Source: Amphritea sp. (GTDB lineage Bacteria > Pseudomonadota > Gammaproteobacteria > Pseudomonadales > Balneatricaceae). Taken from it: DNA of 6,426 nucleotides. Under the pieces are notes generated by a model. That model saw nothing but the letters and a program-made list of their open reading frames with translations. It was not told where the DNA came from and searched no databases. This document shows positions 1-6,419 of the stretch, piece after piece; position 1 is the first letter of the stretch, and the number at the start of each line of letters is the position of its first letter. Both the position numbers and the translations under genes were made by a program. The stretch is from positions 1 to 6,426 of the forward strand of contig JAGPUU010000145.1 in NCBI GenBank assembly GCA_018067325.1, in the 5' to 3' direction.

Positions 1-464
1 CCATGATGCATAATAATTACGGTGCTTTTTTGTTCAGCTTAGAGCGCTATTCCCAAGCCTGTAAAGAGCTAGCTCGTGCCACAGAAGATCCCTTTTATAA
101 TCGGCGAAGTCAGGCGTTTGAAAATCTTGGACGCTGCTATCTGCTAATTGAGCGTCTCGATGCTGCTGAACATGCGTTTAAGCGCAGTTTGAAGCTTAAT
201 CCTAATCGTCCCACGGCTCTGTTGCAGTTATCAGATGTCCTGATTCAAAAAAATGAGTTAGAAGCGTCTGTTAGTTACTTCGAGCAGTTCAGAGCGATGG
301 TTGATGATAAGAGGGTACAGCATAGCGCTCAGAGTCTCTGGCTAGGTGTGCAAATATCCCGATTGCAGAACCTCGGCGTGAGCGCCGCTACCTATGGTTT
401 AATTCTTAAAAATATGTTTCCTGAATCAGAAGAGTATCGTCAGTATAAGGAGTCGACTCTGTGA
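1..464 (+). CDS. pilF: Type IV pilus biogenesis/stability lipoprotein PilF (PilW), 3' part only
   Basis: This is the C-terminal part of a tetratricopeptide-repeat protein of the PilF/PilW family, the outer-membrane pilotin that helps localise and multimerise the PilQ secretin of type IV pili. The 153 visible residues start inside the protein: the NNYGAFLF segment is the internal helix typical of the family, so the ATG at position 3 is not the real start. The signal peptide, lipobox and first TPR units lie upstream of the window; family members are about 250 residues. Visible TPR helices run at about 37-70 (with the LKLNPNRPTAL turn) and 71-104. The end, LKNMFPESEEYRQY, is the usual PilF C-terminus. 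The TGA stop overlaps the GTG start of rodZ by four bases, so the two are probably translationally coupled. The pilF-rodZ neighbourhood matches pseudomonads and relatives. The identity is firm; the start is not visible. Confidence 0.9.
   Translation, partial: MMHNNYGAFLFSLERYSQACKELARATEDPFYNRRSQAFENLGRCYLLIERLDAAEHAFKRSLKLNPNRPTALLQLSDVLIQKNELEASVSYFEQFRAMVDDKRVQHSAQSLWLGVQISRLQNLGVSAATYGLILKNMFPESEEYRQYKESTL
447..452 (+). promoter_or_regulatory. Ribosome binding site deciding the GTG start of rodZ
   Basis: AAGGAG lies eight bases before the GTG at 461, inside the last codons of pilF. The strong match and ideal spacing support GTG as the start, although no ATG exists near it. Translation of rodZ can thus follow termination at the overlapping GTGA. 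Confidence 0.75.
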
Positions 465-1417
465 GTAATGATCAGTCGCTGAATCAAGAAGGTGAAGGGC
501 AGGTGTTCCCAACTGCTGAGCTTATTGCTGCAAGAGAGCAAGAGGGGTTGTCTCAAAAGGATGTTGCCCATGAGCTAAGGTTGTCCGATAAATACATTGA
601 CTCTCTAGAACGTGCTGCGTTTGAAGAGTTACCGAGTTTAGTCTTTGCCCGGGGTTATATTCGTTCCTATACCAAATTGCTGAAGCTAGATGAAGAGCGC
701 TTTCTGACTCACTTTGATGCGATGTACGGTCGTTCGAAGTCTGCGCCTAATATTCGTTCTGCTCCTGGTATGCAATCATCAGCCCGCCTGAGTGATCCGA
801 TGATTAAGTGGTCAACCTGGATCTTTCTATTAGTGATCATTGCTGCAACTGTTTGGTGGTGGAAAACCCAGCAAGGGGTTGATCAGTCTTTATCTCAACT
901 GCCTGTGGCACAGTCGGTAGAGGTAGAGTCAACGGATGGAACTACTCTGATTGTGCAGCCTGTTCAGATAGAAAAACCGGCGGAGGCATCAGCGAGCGGA
1001 GAGTTGTCTGTTGCTGGAGAGTCTGAGATGCTGCCTTCAGGTGAGATCTCAATACCTCTGACTGTTACTGAAACGGCACTAGTGGATACACCGGTTACAG
1101 AAGTGGCTGCTGAGCAGCCGCTTGAATTAAAGCCAATAGTAGAGGCGATAAAGCAACAAGCCGGCAGTGCTGAAGGAACACTACGTATCACTTTCGTAGA
1201 TGAATGCTGGGTAAGTGTCGAAGATAGTACCGGAGAGGTGCTTGCTATGCGGGTTAAGCCTGCGGGGAGTGAGTTGTCTGTTTCGGGTGTAACACCGCTT
1301 AAAGTATTGCTGGGAAGAGCGAGTGCTGTGGGCGATGTGGTTTTTGATGGGAAATCTGTGAAATTTGACCGCAATATCCGCTCCGGCGTGGTGCGTTTAA
1401 ATTTGCCGCAAAGTTAA
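461..1417 (+). CDS. rodZ: Cytoskeleton/cell-shape protein RodZ
   Basis: RodZ is a bitopic inner-membrane protein that links MreB filaments to the cell-wall elongation machinery and keeps rod shape. The 318-residue product has the family's full layout. An N-terminal helix-turn-helix domain (HTH_25 type, about 18-84) contains LIAAREQEGLSQKDVA, the LPSLVFARGYIRSY segment and LLKLDEERFL; this is the MreB-binding region in known RodZ proteins. One membrane helix follows at about 117-134 (WSTWIFLLVIIAATVWWW). Next comes a periplasmic linker rich in Ser, Glu, Ala, Val and Thr (about 135-238). The C-terminal beta domain (DUF4115 type, about 240-314) contains FVDECWVSVEDSTGEVL and ends in VRLNLPQS. 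The start is GTG, fixed by a good ribosome binding site and a four-base overlap with pilF. E. coli RodZ is 337 residues, so this copy is complete with a slightly short linker. ispG, the usual next gene, is absent. Confidence 0.94.
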   Translation: MSNDQSLNQEGEGQVFPTAELIAAREQEGLSQKDVAHELRLSDKYIDSLERAAFEELPSLVFARGYIRSYTKLLKLDEERFLTHFDAMYGRSKSAPNIRSAPGMQSSARLSDPMIKWSTWIFLLVIIAATVWWWKTQQGVDQSLSQLPVAQSVEVESTDGTTLIVQPVQIEKPAEASASGELSVAGESEMLPSGEISIPLTVTETALVDTPVTEVAAEQPLELKPIVEAIKQQAGSAEGTLRITFVDECWVSVEDSTGEVLAMRVKPAGSELSVSGVTPLKVLLGRASAVGDVVFDGKSVKFDRNIRSGVVRLNLPQS

Positions 1418-1433
1418 TATAGAATTAGTCGAT

Positions 1434-1437
1434 TAGG
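1434..1437 (+). promoter_or_regulatory. Weak ribosome binding site for the TTG start of hisS
   Basis: TAGG lies nine bases before the TTG at 1447, the only plausible Shine-Dalgarno match in the 29-base rodZ-hisS gap. It supports TTG as the start, because the next in-frame ATG (1474, Met10) would cut off the conserved [12 protein letters not shown]-terminus. Confidence 0.5.
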
Positions 1438-1446
1438 TATTAAACA

Positions 1447-2706
1447 TTGGCCAAAATAAAAGCCATTCGTGGAATGAATGATATTCTGCCGGACCAGACA
1501 CCGGTGTGGCAGTTTCTGGAAAATAGTGTGAAATCAGTGCTCGGCGCCTACGGATATTCAGAGATCCGCATGCCTATCGTCGAACAAACTGATCTTTTTA
1601 AACGTTCCATCGGGGAAGTTACCGATATCGTTGAGAAAGAGATGTATACCTTTGATGACCGCAACGGTGAAAGTCTGACCCTTCGTCCGGAAGGTACCGC
1701 CAGTTGTGTTCGTGCTGGTGAAGAGCATGGTTTGCTCTTTAATCAGACGCAAAGGTTATGGTATCAAGGACCGATGTTCCGCTATGAAAAACCTCAAAAA
1801 GGCCGTTATCGCCAGTTCCATCAAATCGGAGTGGAAACCTTCGGTATGGCTAGTGCTGATATTGATGCTGAAGTCATTATGCTCAGTGCCAGGCTATGGA
1901 AGGAGTTAGGGATTCTTGATTCGGTGACTCTCCAGCTTAATTCGCTGGGGAGTAATGAAGCCCGGGCAGAGTATAAAGATGCCCTGGTTGCTTACCTGAC
2001 AGAGCGTAAAGATAAGCTTGATGAGGATAGTCAGCGCCGATTGACCACAAATCCATTGAGGGTGTTGGATAGTAAAGATCCTCAAACTCAATCTATGCTG
2101 GATGATGCGCCTTCTTTAACTGATTATCTTGATGATGAATCTCGTGAGCACTTCGCCGATCTGTGTGACATGCTGGATCGGGCAGGAATAACTTATGAGT
2201 TGAATCCACGATTGGTCCGCGGCCTGGATTATTACTGTAAAACGGTTTTTGAATGGGTGACCGACAAACTGGGTGCTCAGGGTACCGTTTGTGCAGGTGG
2301 GCGCTATGATGGTCTGGTAAAGCAGTTGGGTGGTAGGCCTACGCCAGCCGTTGGTTTTGCGATGGGTGTAGAGAGATTGATTCTGCTGTTGGAAACTCTG
2401 GAAGTAGTGCCGGACAATCTAAAGCAGCCATTCGACCTTTATCTGGCAGCAGAGCATAAAGGATTGCAGAATCAGTTAATGGTACTGGCTGATCAGCTGC
2501 GGGACACGTTGCCTGGGATGCGAATTCGGGTACACTGCAGCGGTCTTAAGAATATAAGTAGTAAGGCGAGACAGACGGGTGCTCCCTGGGTAGTGTTGAT
2601 TCGTGAAGAAAACGATTCTCTGCTTGCCAACCTGTGGTATAACTCTGAACCAATTTATGACATTCAGGTCGATAACCTGAGTGGGTTGCTGCGGCAGCAG
2701 TGGTAG
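1447..2706 (+). CDS. hisS: Histidyl-tRNA synthetase (HisRS)
   Basis: This class II aminoacyl-tRNA synthetase charges tRNA-His with histidine in the cytoplasm and acts as a dimer. The 419-residue length is close to the 424 of E. coli. The catalytic core is intact: the N-terminal [11 protein letters not shown]; motif 2, [12 protein letters not shown] (79-90) with [20 protein letters not shown] (111-130); the histidine-specific LVRGLDYY (256-263) with catalytic Arg258; AGGRYDGLV (283-291); and motif 3, GFAMGVERL (303-311). The C-terminal anticodon-binding domain (about 328-419) is colinear with the family but divergent. The glycine-rich GGGNFKKQ-type motif is replaced by [20 protein letters not shown], and the usual KDL-TGEQ strand is not recognisable. 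The frame is open throughout, so no frameshift is visible. The start is TTG, which keeps the conserved N-terminus. It lies 29 bases after rodZ and is probably cotranscribed with it. Confidence 0.95.
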   Translation: MAKIKAIRGMNDILPDQTPVWQFLENSVKSVLGAYGYSEIRMPIVEQTDLFKRSIGEVTDIVEKEMYTFDDRNGESLTLRPEGTASCVRAGEEHGLLFNQTQRLWYQGPMFRYEKPQKGRYRQFHQIGVETFGMASADIDAEVIMLSARLWKELGILDSVTLQLNSLGSNEARAEYKDALVAYLTERKDKLDEDSQRRLTTNPLRVLDSKDPQTQSMLDDAPSLTDYLDDESREHFADLCDMLDRAGITYELNPRLVRGLDYYCKTVFEWVTDKLGAQGTVCAGGRYDGLVKQLGGRPTPAVGFAMGVERLILLLETLEVVPDNLKQPFDLYLAAEHKGLQNQLMVLADQLRDTLPGMRIRVHCSGLKNISSKARQTGAPWVVLIREENDSLLANLWYNSEPIYDIQVDNLSGLLRQQW

Positions 2707-2738
2707 GCATAATTAGCAATACAATAAGCGAATACGAT

Positions 2739-2744
2739 TAGGAG
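2739..2744 (+). promoter_or_regulatory. Ribosome binding site deciding the GTG start of yfgM
   Basis: TAGGAG lies six bases before the GTG at 2751. An ATG three codons later (2760) would be spaced 15 bases from it, which is too far, so GTG is preferred. The other 30 or so bases of the hisS-yfgM gap show no terminator or clear promoter. Confidence 0.7.
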
Positions 2745-2750
2745 CGAGCT

Positions 2751-3407
2751 GTGTCGGAAATGCGCACTGAAGAAGAACAGGTTGAGGCGTTAAAAGGCTG
2801 GTGGAAAGAGAATGGTAGATCTCTTCTATTGGGGGTTGCGCTGGCGCTGGCCATTGTATTCGGCTGGAAAGGCTGGGAAAGCAATCAGCGTGTTGCTGCA
2901 GAGAACGCGGCTACTGTTTATCAGAGTCTGGTGCAGGCAGTGGCGTTGGCCAGTGGTCCCCAATCAACGGACGAACAGCGAACAACGGCCTCTCATCTGG
3001 CAAAAAGCCTGAAGGAAGATTACGGTGATACTGCGTATGCGCACTTTGGTGCTTTATTTGCGGCTCGTCTTTCTGTTGATGCAGGCGATTATACGACAGC
3101 CCTCGGTGAACTTGACTGGGTTTTGGGTCAATCTCAAGACAGCGTCATGAAAACTGTAGCGACTATGCGTAAAGCGCGGGTAATGGCGGCGATGGGCGAC
3201 GCAGGTGATGCCATCTCTCTTCTGGATGCGCTTAAAGAGTCGAGTTTCAGTGTGAGCCTGGCGGAGTTGAAAGGGGATCTGTATCTACAGCAGGGTGAGA
3301 TTGATAAAGCGCGTAATGCCTATCAATCTGCAGCAGCAGATGCGCCTCAGGGTGCTCGGCCTCTCCTGAATATTAAGCTTGAAAGTTTGGCTGCAGAAGG
3401 GAATTAA
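2751..3407 (+). CDS. yfgM: YfgM-family inner-membrane TPR protein (ancillary SecYEG partner)
   Basis: The product belongs to the YfgM/UPF0070 (TPR_21) family. In E. coli YfgM sits in the inner membrane with its TPR domain in the periplasm, associates with SecYEG and the chaperone PpiD, and helps pass exported proteins to periplasmic chaperones. The 218 residues show the typical order. A short acidic cytoplasmic head carries the signature EEEQVEALKGWWKENGR (7-23). One membrane helix follows at about 24-40 (SLLLGVALALAIVFGWK). The rest is alpha-helical TPR-like sequence, including YGDTAYAHFGALFAARLSVDAGDY (91-114) and LKGDLYLQQGEIDKARNAYQSA (173-194). The length is near the E. coli protein (206). 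It starts with GTG and lies 44 bases after hisS and 3 bases before bamB, the conserved order. The family is firm; the detailed chaperone role is inferred from E. coli. Confidence 0.92.
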   Translation: MSEMRTEEEQVEALKGWWKENGRSLLLGVALALAIVFGWKGWESNQRVAAENAATVYQSLVQAVALASGPQSTDEQRTTASHLAKSLKEDYGDTAYAHFGALFAARLSVDAGDYTTALGELDWVLGQSQDSVMKTVATMRKARVMAAMGDAGDAISLLDALKESSFSVSLAELKGDLYLQQGEIDKARNAYQSAAADAPQGARPLLNIKLESLAAEGN

Positions 3408-3410
3408 CAG

Positions 3411-4559
3411 ATGAAACAGCTATGTCGACTTGCGCTGATCTCAATTAGCGTACTCAGTCTTTCAGCTTGCGGTTGGTGGGGCGGTGAAGTTGAAATCGAG
3501 CCTGCTGAGCTGGTGAGCTTTGACGCAGAAAAGAAGGTTGAAGTTCTTTGGAAAACGTCCGTAGGCGCTGGATTGGGTGAGAAGTTTAATAAGCTCAGTT
3601 TGGCGGTTAACGAGAACGTTATCTATGCTGCGGATGTCGAGGGTAAGGTTTATGCCGTCGATCGTGTTGATGGTAAGGTGATTTGGAATATTGATCTTGA
3701 ATCGGCTATTGCCGGTGGCGTAGGTGTTGGTCCGGCCCATGTTGCGGTGACTACCGAGCGAGGTGAAGTGATTATGCTTAATGCTGTTGATGGTGCAGAA
3801 ATGTGGCGTCAGCAGTTAAGTAGTGAAACCCTCAGTCCGGTTCAGATGAATACTGATCTGGCGGTTGCTCAGCTGCAGAATGGCAAGCTGGTTGCTATGG
3901 ATTTGAATACCGGTGAGCGTCGCTGGAGTTATGATAGTCAAATTCCTCGTTTGACATTGCGCGGTACAAGCGCTCCGATAGTGGCCTCAAATGCGACTAT
4001 TGCAGGCTTTGCAAATGGTAAATTGATAGCTGTTCGAAATGATACCGGGCTTGAGCTATGGCAACGTCGTATTACTGTTGCTGAAGGTAAAACTGAATTA
4101 GAACGGCTGATCGATATCGATGCCCGTCCGCTTTATATTGATGGCGTGATCTACATTGTTAGTTATCAGGGAAAGCTGGTTGCTGTCAGTGCTTCAGATG
4201 CTCAGATCTTATGGTCTCAGAAGGCTTCTAGCTATCAAAGTTTGTCGGCAGGTTTTGGTAACATATATGTGAGTGAAGAGAATGGTTTTCTTCAGGCGTT
4301 CGATCAAAGCAGTAGCGCCAGCGTTTGGCGTCAGTCTGCATTAGAATATCGCCAAATTACGGCTCCTGCTGTGCTAGGTAATACTGTCGTTGTAGGTGAT
4401 TTTGAAGGTTATCTGCACTTTATGTCTCAGGTAGATGGGCACTTTGTTGCGCGTTATCAGGCTGACTCAGCTGGTGTACGTGGAGATATGGCTGTTGAAG
4501 GTAATGTTTTGTACGTGTTAGGCAACAGTGGTCGCCTGATTGCATTACAGCTTAATTAA
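3411..4559 (+). CDS. bamB: Outer membrane protein assembly factor BamB (lipoprotein)
   Basis: BamB (formerly YfgL) is the lipoprotein subunit of the BAM complex that binds BamA and helps fold beta-barrel proteins into the outer membrane. The 382-residue product begins with a lipoprotein signal peptide ending in the lipobox LSAC, giving acylated Cys20. Gly follows it, with no Asp at +2, which agrees with Lol sorting to the outer membrane. The mature part is an eight-bladed PQQ-like propeller, with repeated blade motifs such as GKVYAVDRVDGKVIWN (78-93), GEVIMLNAVDGAEMWR (118-133), GKLVAMDLNTGERRWSY (158-174), GKLIAVRNDTGLELWQ (203-218) and GKLVAVSASDAQILW (254-268). The LTLRG loop (181-185) and DIDARP (235-240) match the places of the BamA-contacting LSLRG and Asp-rich loops in E. 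coli BamB (392 residues). AAGGGA eight bases before the ATG supports the start. The three-base gap after yfgM implies one transcript. Confidence 0.95.
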   Translation: MKQLCRLALISISVLSLSACGWWGGEVEIEPAELVSFDAEKKVEVLWKTSVGAGLGEKFNKLSLAVNENVIYAADVEGKVYAVDRVDGKVIWNIDLESAIAGGVGVGPAHVAVTTERGEVIMLNAVDGAEMWRQQLSSETLSPVQMNTDLAVAQLQNGKLVAMDLNTGERRWSYDSQIPRLTLRGTSAPIVASNATIAGFANGKLIAVRNDTGLELWQRRITVAEGKTELERLIDIDARPLYIDGVIYIVSYQGKLVAVSASDAQILWSQKASSYQSLSAGFGNIYVSEENGFLQAFDQSSSASVWRQSALEYRQITAPAVLGNTVVVGDFEGYLHFMSQVDGHFVARYQADSAGVRGDMAVEGNVLYVLGNSGRLIALQLN

Positions 4560-4577
4560 CCTCTGCGTTAGAAATCG

Positions 4578-4616
4578 GGCGGCTACCTGCTATATCAGGT
4601 AGCCGCCATTTTGCTT
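4578..4616 (+). terminator. Rho-independent terminator after bamB
   Basis: A perfect 12-bp stem, GGCGGCTACCTG (4578-4589) with CAGGTAGCCGCC (4596-4607), has a six-base loop (CTATAT) and is followed by ATTTTGCTT. It starts 18 bases after the bamB stop and should end the pilF-to-bamB transcript. The U-tract is interrupted by a G and C, so termination may be incomplete. Confidence 0.88.
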
Positions 4617-4639
4617 TATGTAATAACGCTTTTTTATAA
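4611..4639 (+). promoter_or_regulatory. Possible sigma70 promoter for der
   Basis: TTGCTT (4611-4616) and TTATAA (4634-4639) are 17 bases apart, just after the terminator stem and before der. The predicted transcription start, near 4646, would leave a leader of only about ten bases with a weak GGTAA in place of a good Shine-Dalgarno site. The region is AT-rich, so chance matches are likely. The strong terminator upstream makes some promoter here reasonable. Confidence 0.4.
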
Positions 4640-4655
4640 AAATTGGTAACTAAAT

Positions 4656-6071
4656 ATGCTTCCGGTAATTGCTCTCGTTGGTCGCCCAAATGTGGGTAAG
4701 TCGACACTGTTTAACAGGCTGACAAGAAGTCGTGACGCCCTCGTTGCTGACTTGTCGGGTCTGACTCGTGACCGGAAGTATGGTGAAGGCCGTCTGGGAG
4801 AGCGGGATTACATGGTGGTAGACACCGGGGGTATTTCCGGTGATGAAGATGGTATTGATTACAAGATGGCTGAGCAGTCGCTGTTAGCTATCGATGAAGC
4901 CGACATTGTACTATTTCTGGTTGACGGTCGAGCTGGGCTTAGTCCTGCCGATGAGATGATCGCCGATCATCTGCGTCGTTGTGAAAAAGAAAGTCATGTT
5001 GTCGTCAATAAGACCGACGGTCTTGATCCTGACGTAGCGATGGCAGATTTTTACGGACTAGGTTTGTCGGAGCCATTGCCAATTGCAGCATCCCATGGTC
5101 GTGGTGTGACTCAGTTAATCGAGCATGTTTTGCAGGATATTCCTTTGCGGGAAGAGACTGAAGAAGATGAAGAGTGGCTGCGCCAAAAGAAAATAGCGAT
5201 CGTTGGGCGCCCAAATGTGGGTAAGTCGACGTTGGTTAACCGTATTTTGGGCGAAGACCGTGTAGTGGTATTTGATGAAGCAGGAACTACGCGGGATAGT
5301 ATCTATATCCCATTTGAGCGCGATGGAGAGCCGTACACATTAATCGACACTGCGGGTATTCGTCGGCGTAAGAATGTGACTGAAGCGGTAGAGAAGTTTT
5401 CAATTATTAAAACGCTTCGGGCGATCAAAGATGCCAATGTCGTCGTGTTGGTTATTGACGCTCAGGAAGGGGTGTCAGACCAGGATCTACACATGTTGGG
5501 TTATGTGCTTGATGCGGGTCGCTCCTTAGTAATAGCCCTGAATAAATGGGATGGCATGACGGGCGAAGATAAAGAGGTCGTGCGAGAGCAGTTACGTCGT
5601 CGCCTTGAGTTTGTTTCTTTCGCTCGAATGCATTTCATCTCTGCTTTGCATGGCAGTGGGGTGGGCAATCTGTTTGGCTCAGTTGATGAAGCGTATGGCT
5701 TCGCTATGAAAAAATGGCCAACAAACAAGCTTACGCGGATGTTGGAAGATATCGTTGCTGACCATCAGCCGCCATTGGTAAATGGTAATCGCATTAAGCT
5801 GCGTTATGCTCACCAGGGTGGCTCTAATCCGCCGGTTATTGTGATTCACGGTAACCAGACCAATTCGCTACCGGGTTCTTATAAGCGGTATCTGGAAAAT
5901 AAGTTCACTAAAGTGCTGGGTATCAAAGGTACACCGTTACGCTTTGAGTTTAAAAGCAGTGAAAACCCATTCAAAGACAAAAAGAATGAGCTTTCTAAGC
6001 GGCAGGTAATGAAAAAACTGCGACAGAAACTTCATAATGACAAGCAGAAGAAAAAAGGTAAAAAACGATAA
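4656..6071 (+). CDS. der: Ribosome biogenesis GTPase Der (EngA), double GTPase
   Basis: Der is an essential GTPase needed for maturation of the 50S ribosomal subunit. The 471 residues contain two tandem G domains and a C-terminal KH-like domain. The first G domain has GRPNVGKST (G1, 9-17), LTRDR (G2, 36-40), DTGG (G3, 56-59) and NKTD (G4, 118-121). An acidic linker follows (about 166-174, EETEEDEEW). The second G domain has GRPNVGKST (184-192), GTTRDS (210-215), DTAG (231-234), NKWD (296-299) and SAL (G5, 329-331). The KH-like domain (about 355-435) includes [18 protein letters not shown]. The tail is highly basic ([19 protein letters not shown]), fitting rRNA contact. All nucleotide-binding residues are present, and the length is near E. 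coli Der (490), so it is complete. [12 protein letters not shown] is the family's normal N-terminus, supporting ATG at 4656 despite a weak ribosome binding site. It sits between two terminators and so probably forms its own unit. Confidence 0.97.
   Translation: MLPVIALVGRPNVGKSTLFNRLTRSRDALVADLSGLTRDRKYGEGRLGERDYMVVDTGGISGDEDGIDYKMAEQSLLAIDEADIVLFLVDGRAGLSPADEMIADHLRRCEKESHVVVNKTDGLDPDVAMADFYGLGLSEPLPIAASHGRGVTQLIEHVLQDIPLREETEEDEEWLRQKKIAIVGRPNVGKSTLVNRILGEDRVVVFDEAGTTRDSIYIPFERDGEPYTLIDTAGIRRRKNVTEAVEKFSIIKTLRAIKDANVVVLVIDAQEGVSDQDLHMLGYVLDAGRSLVIALNKWDGMTGEDKEVVREQLRRRLEFVSFARMHFISALHGSGVGNLFGSVDEAYGFAMKKWPTNKLTRMLEDIVADHQPPLVNGNRIKLRYAHQGGSNPPVIVIHGNQTNSLPGSYKRYLENKFTKVLGIKGTPLRFEFKSSENPFKDKKNELSKRQVMKKLRQKLHNDKQKKKGKKR
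4677..4705 (+). repeat. Internal repeat in der, copy 1 (first P-loop)
   Basis: These 29 bases, encoding VGRPNVGKS plus the first two bases of the Thr codon, match 5202-5230 at 28 of 29 positions. The single difference (GGT against GGG for Gly) is silent. Codons just outside (ACACTGTTT against ACGTTGGTT) differ at once. Confidence 0.85.
5202..5230 (+). repeat. Internal repeat in der, copy 2 (second P-loop)
   Basis: This is the second copy of the P-loop segment, offset by 525 bases (175 codons) from copy 1. It encodes the G1 motif of the second GTPase domain with the same synonymous codons at every residue except one Gly. Confidence 0.85.
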
Positions 6072-6081
6072 GCTTGTTGAG

Positions 6082-6168
6082 TAGCTAGAACGCAACTGTG
6101 TAGCTAATTAGAACGCCGCTTCGCGGCCCGCTAGTGGCTAGATCGTAAAATTTCGTTTTACTGCTAGA
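6082..6168 (+). repeat. CTAG-containing palindromic repeat cluster, left part
   Basis: The segment holds three GCTAGA hexamers (6084, 6137, 6163) and the related units TAGCTAGAACGC (6082-6093) and TTAGAACGC (6108-6116). A GC hairpin, GCCGC-TTC-GCGGC, spans 6115-6127. An AT hairpin, GTAAAA-TTTCG-TTTTAC, spans 6145-6161. TAGAACGCCGCTTCGCGGC (6109-6127) recurs in inverted orientation at 6311-6329 with two compensating changes. This looks like a REP-type intergenic element; the family is not identified. Confidence 0.6.
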
Positions 6169-6174
6169 AAAAGC

Positions 6175-6212
6175 AAAACAATAAAACCGCCGTCAGGCGG
6201 TTTTGTTGTTTT
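6175..6212 (+). terminator. Terminator after der, possibly bidirectional
   Basis: AAAACCGCC (6183-6191) pairs perfectly with GGCGGTTTT (6196-6204) across a GTCA loop. Pairing extends outward to 17 bp (6175-6191 with 6196-6212) with one U-G wobble. The downstream arm ends in TTTTGTTGTTTT, and the A-rich upstream arm gives a U-tract on the other strand, so it could act in both directions. It lies 103 bases after the der stop and is the only good terminator candidate there. Confidence 0.85.
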
Positions 6213-6288
6213 AAGGCTAAGTATGTTCTTTTGCTTACGAAGCAGGTTGTCACAACGCCATAAAGAAGGCTTTCCTGGTGGCAAGCAG

Positions 6289-6335
6289 GTCGCGCAGCGA
6301 CGTCTAGCCAGCGGCGAAGCCGCGTTCTAGCCACT
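6289..6335 (-). repeat. CTAG-containing palindromic repeat cluster, right part (inverted)
   Basis: Two adjacent GC hairpins are seen: GTCGC-GCA-GCGAC (6289-6301) and GCGGC-GAA-GCCGC (6311-6323). They are separated by TCTAGCC (6303-6309) and followed by TCTAGCCACT (6326-6335). Read on the minus strand, these give AGTGGCTAGAACGC and a TTC-loop hairpin, matching units of the left cluster (AGTGGCTAGA also at 6133-6142). Confidence 0.6.
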
Positions 6336-6368
6336 GCTTATAAAAATATCGATCTTTTTCATCAAATT

Positions 6369-6385
6369 GACACTTTTTTAGTGTC
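6369..6385. repeat. Inverted repeat upstream of the terminal promoter
   Basis: GACACT (6369-6374) and AGTGTC (6380-6385) are perfect inverted repeats around five T bases. The right arm ends six bases before the -35 box at 6392. It could be an activator site or a hairpin; the TTGACA at 6367-6372 inside it has no good -10 box at normal spacing. Confidence 0.45.
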
Positions 6386-6391
6386 TCCCTG

Positions 6392-6419
6392 TTGACTCCT
6401 CAGCCTGTGGAGGTAGAAT
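6392..6419 (+). promoter_or_regulatory. Strong sigma70 promoter, probably of a stable-RNA operon beyond the window
   Basis: TTGACT (6392-6397) and TAGAAT (6414-6419) are 16 bases apart, followed by GCATCTC at the window edge, where transcription should start. Near-consensus boxes, short spacing and a GC-containing discriminator ending in CTC resemble rRNA and tRNA promoters of gammaproteobacteria, which are under stringent control. The nature of the downstream gene is inference, since it is not in the window. Confidence 0.65.

Noticed and set aside
3..5. ATG as the true start of pilF
   Set aside because: The residues that follow match the middle of PilF proteins, and the signal peptide and lipobox are missing, so the gene is cut by the window edge.
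964..1374. A 136-codon open frame on the minus strand inside rodZ
   Set aside because: It is antisense to the rodZ linker and C-terminal domain. Its Ser/Thr-rich composition simply mirrors the codons of rodZ, and it has no recognisable domain or ribosome binding site.
3462..3740. Minus-strand open frame opposite the start of bamB
   Set aside because: It lies fully within bamB, shows no family resemblance, and is explained by the bamB codons on the other strand.
5501..5728. Minus-strand open frame inside der
   Set aside because: It overlaps the conserved second G domain of der and has no features of its own.
6246..6256. GTTGTCACAAC palindrome as a repressor operator
   Set aside because: It is short, with no promoter overlapping it, and could easily occur by chance, so it is noted only within the intergenic description.
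6082..6335. CRISPR array
   Set aside because: The repeated units are short, irregularly spaced and in both orientations, with no constant-length spacers and no cas genes nearby.
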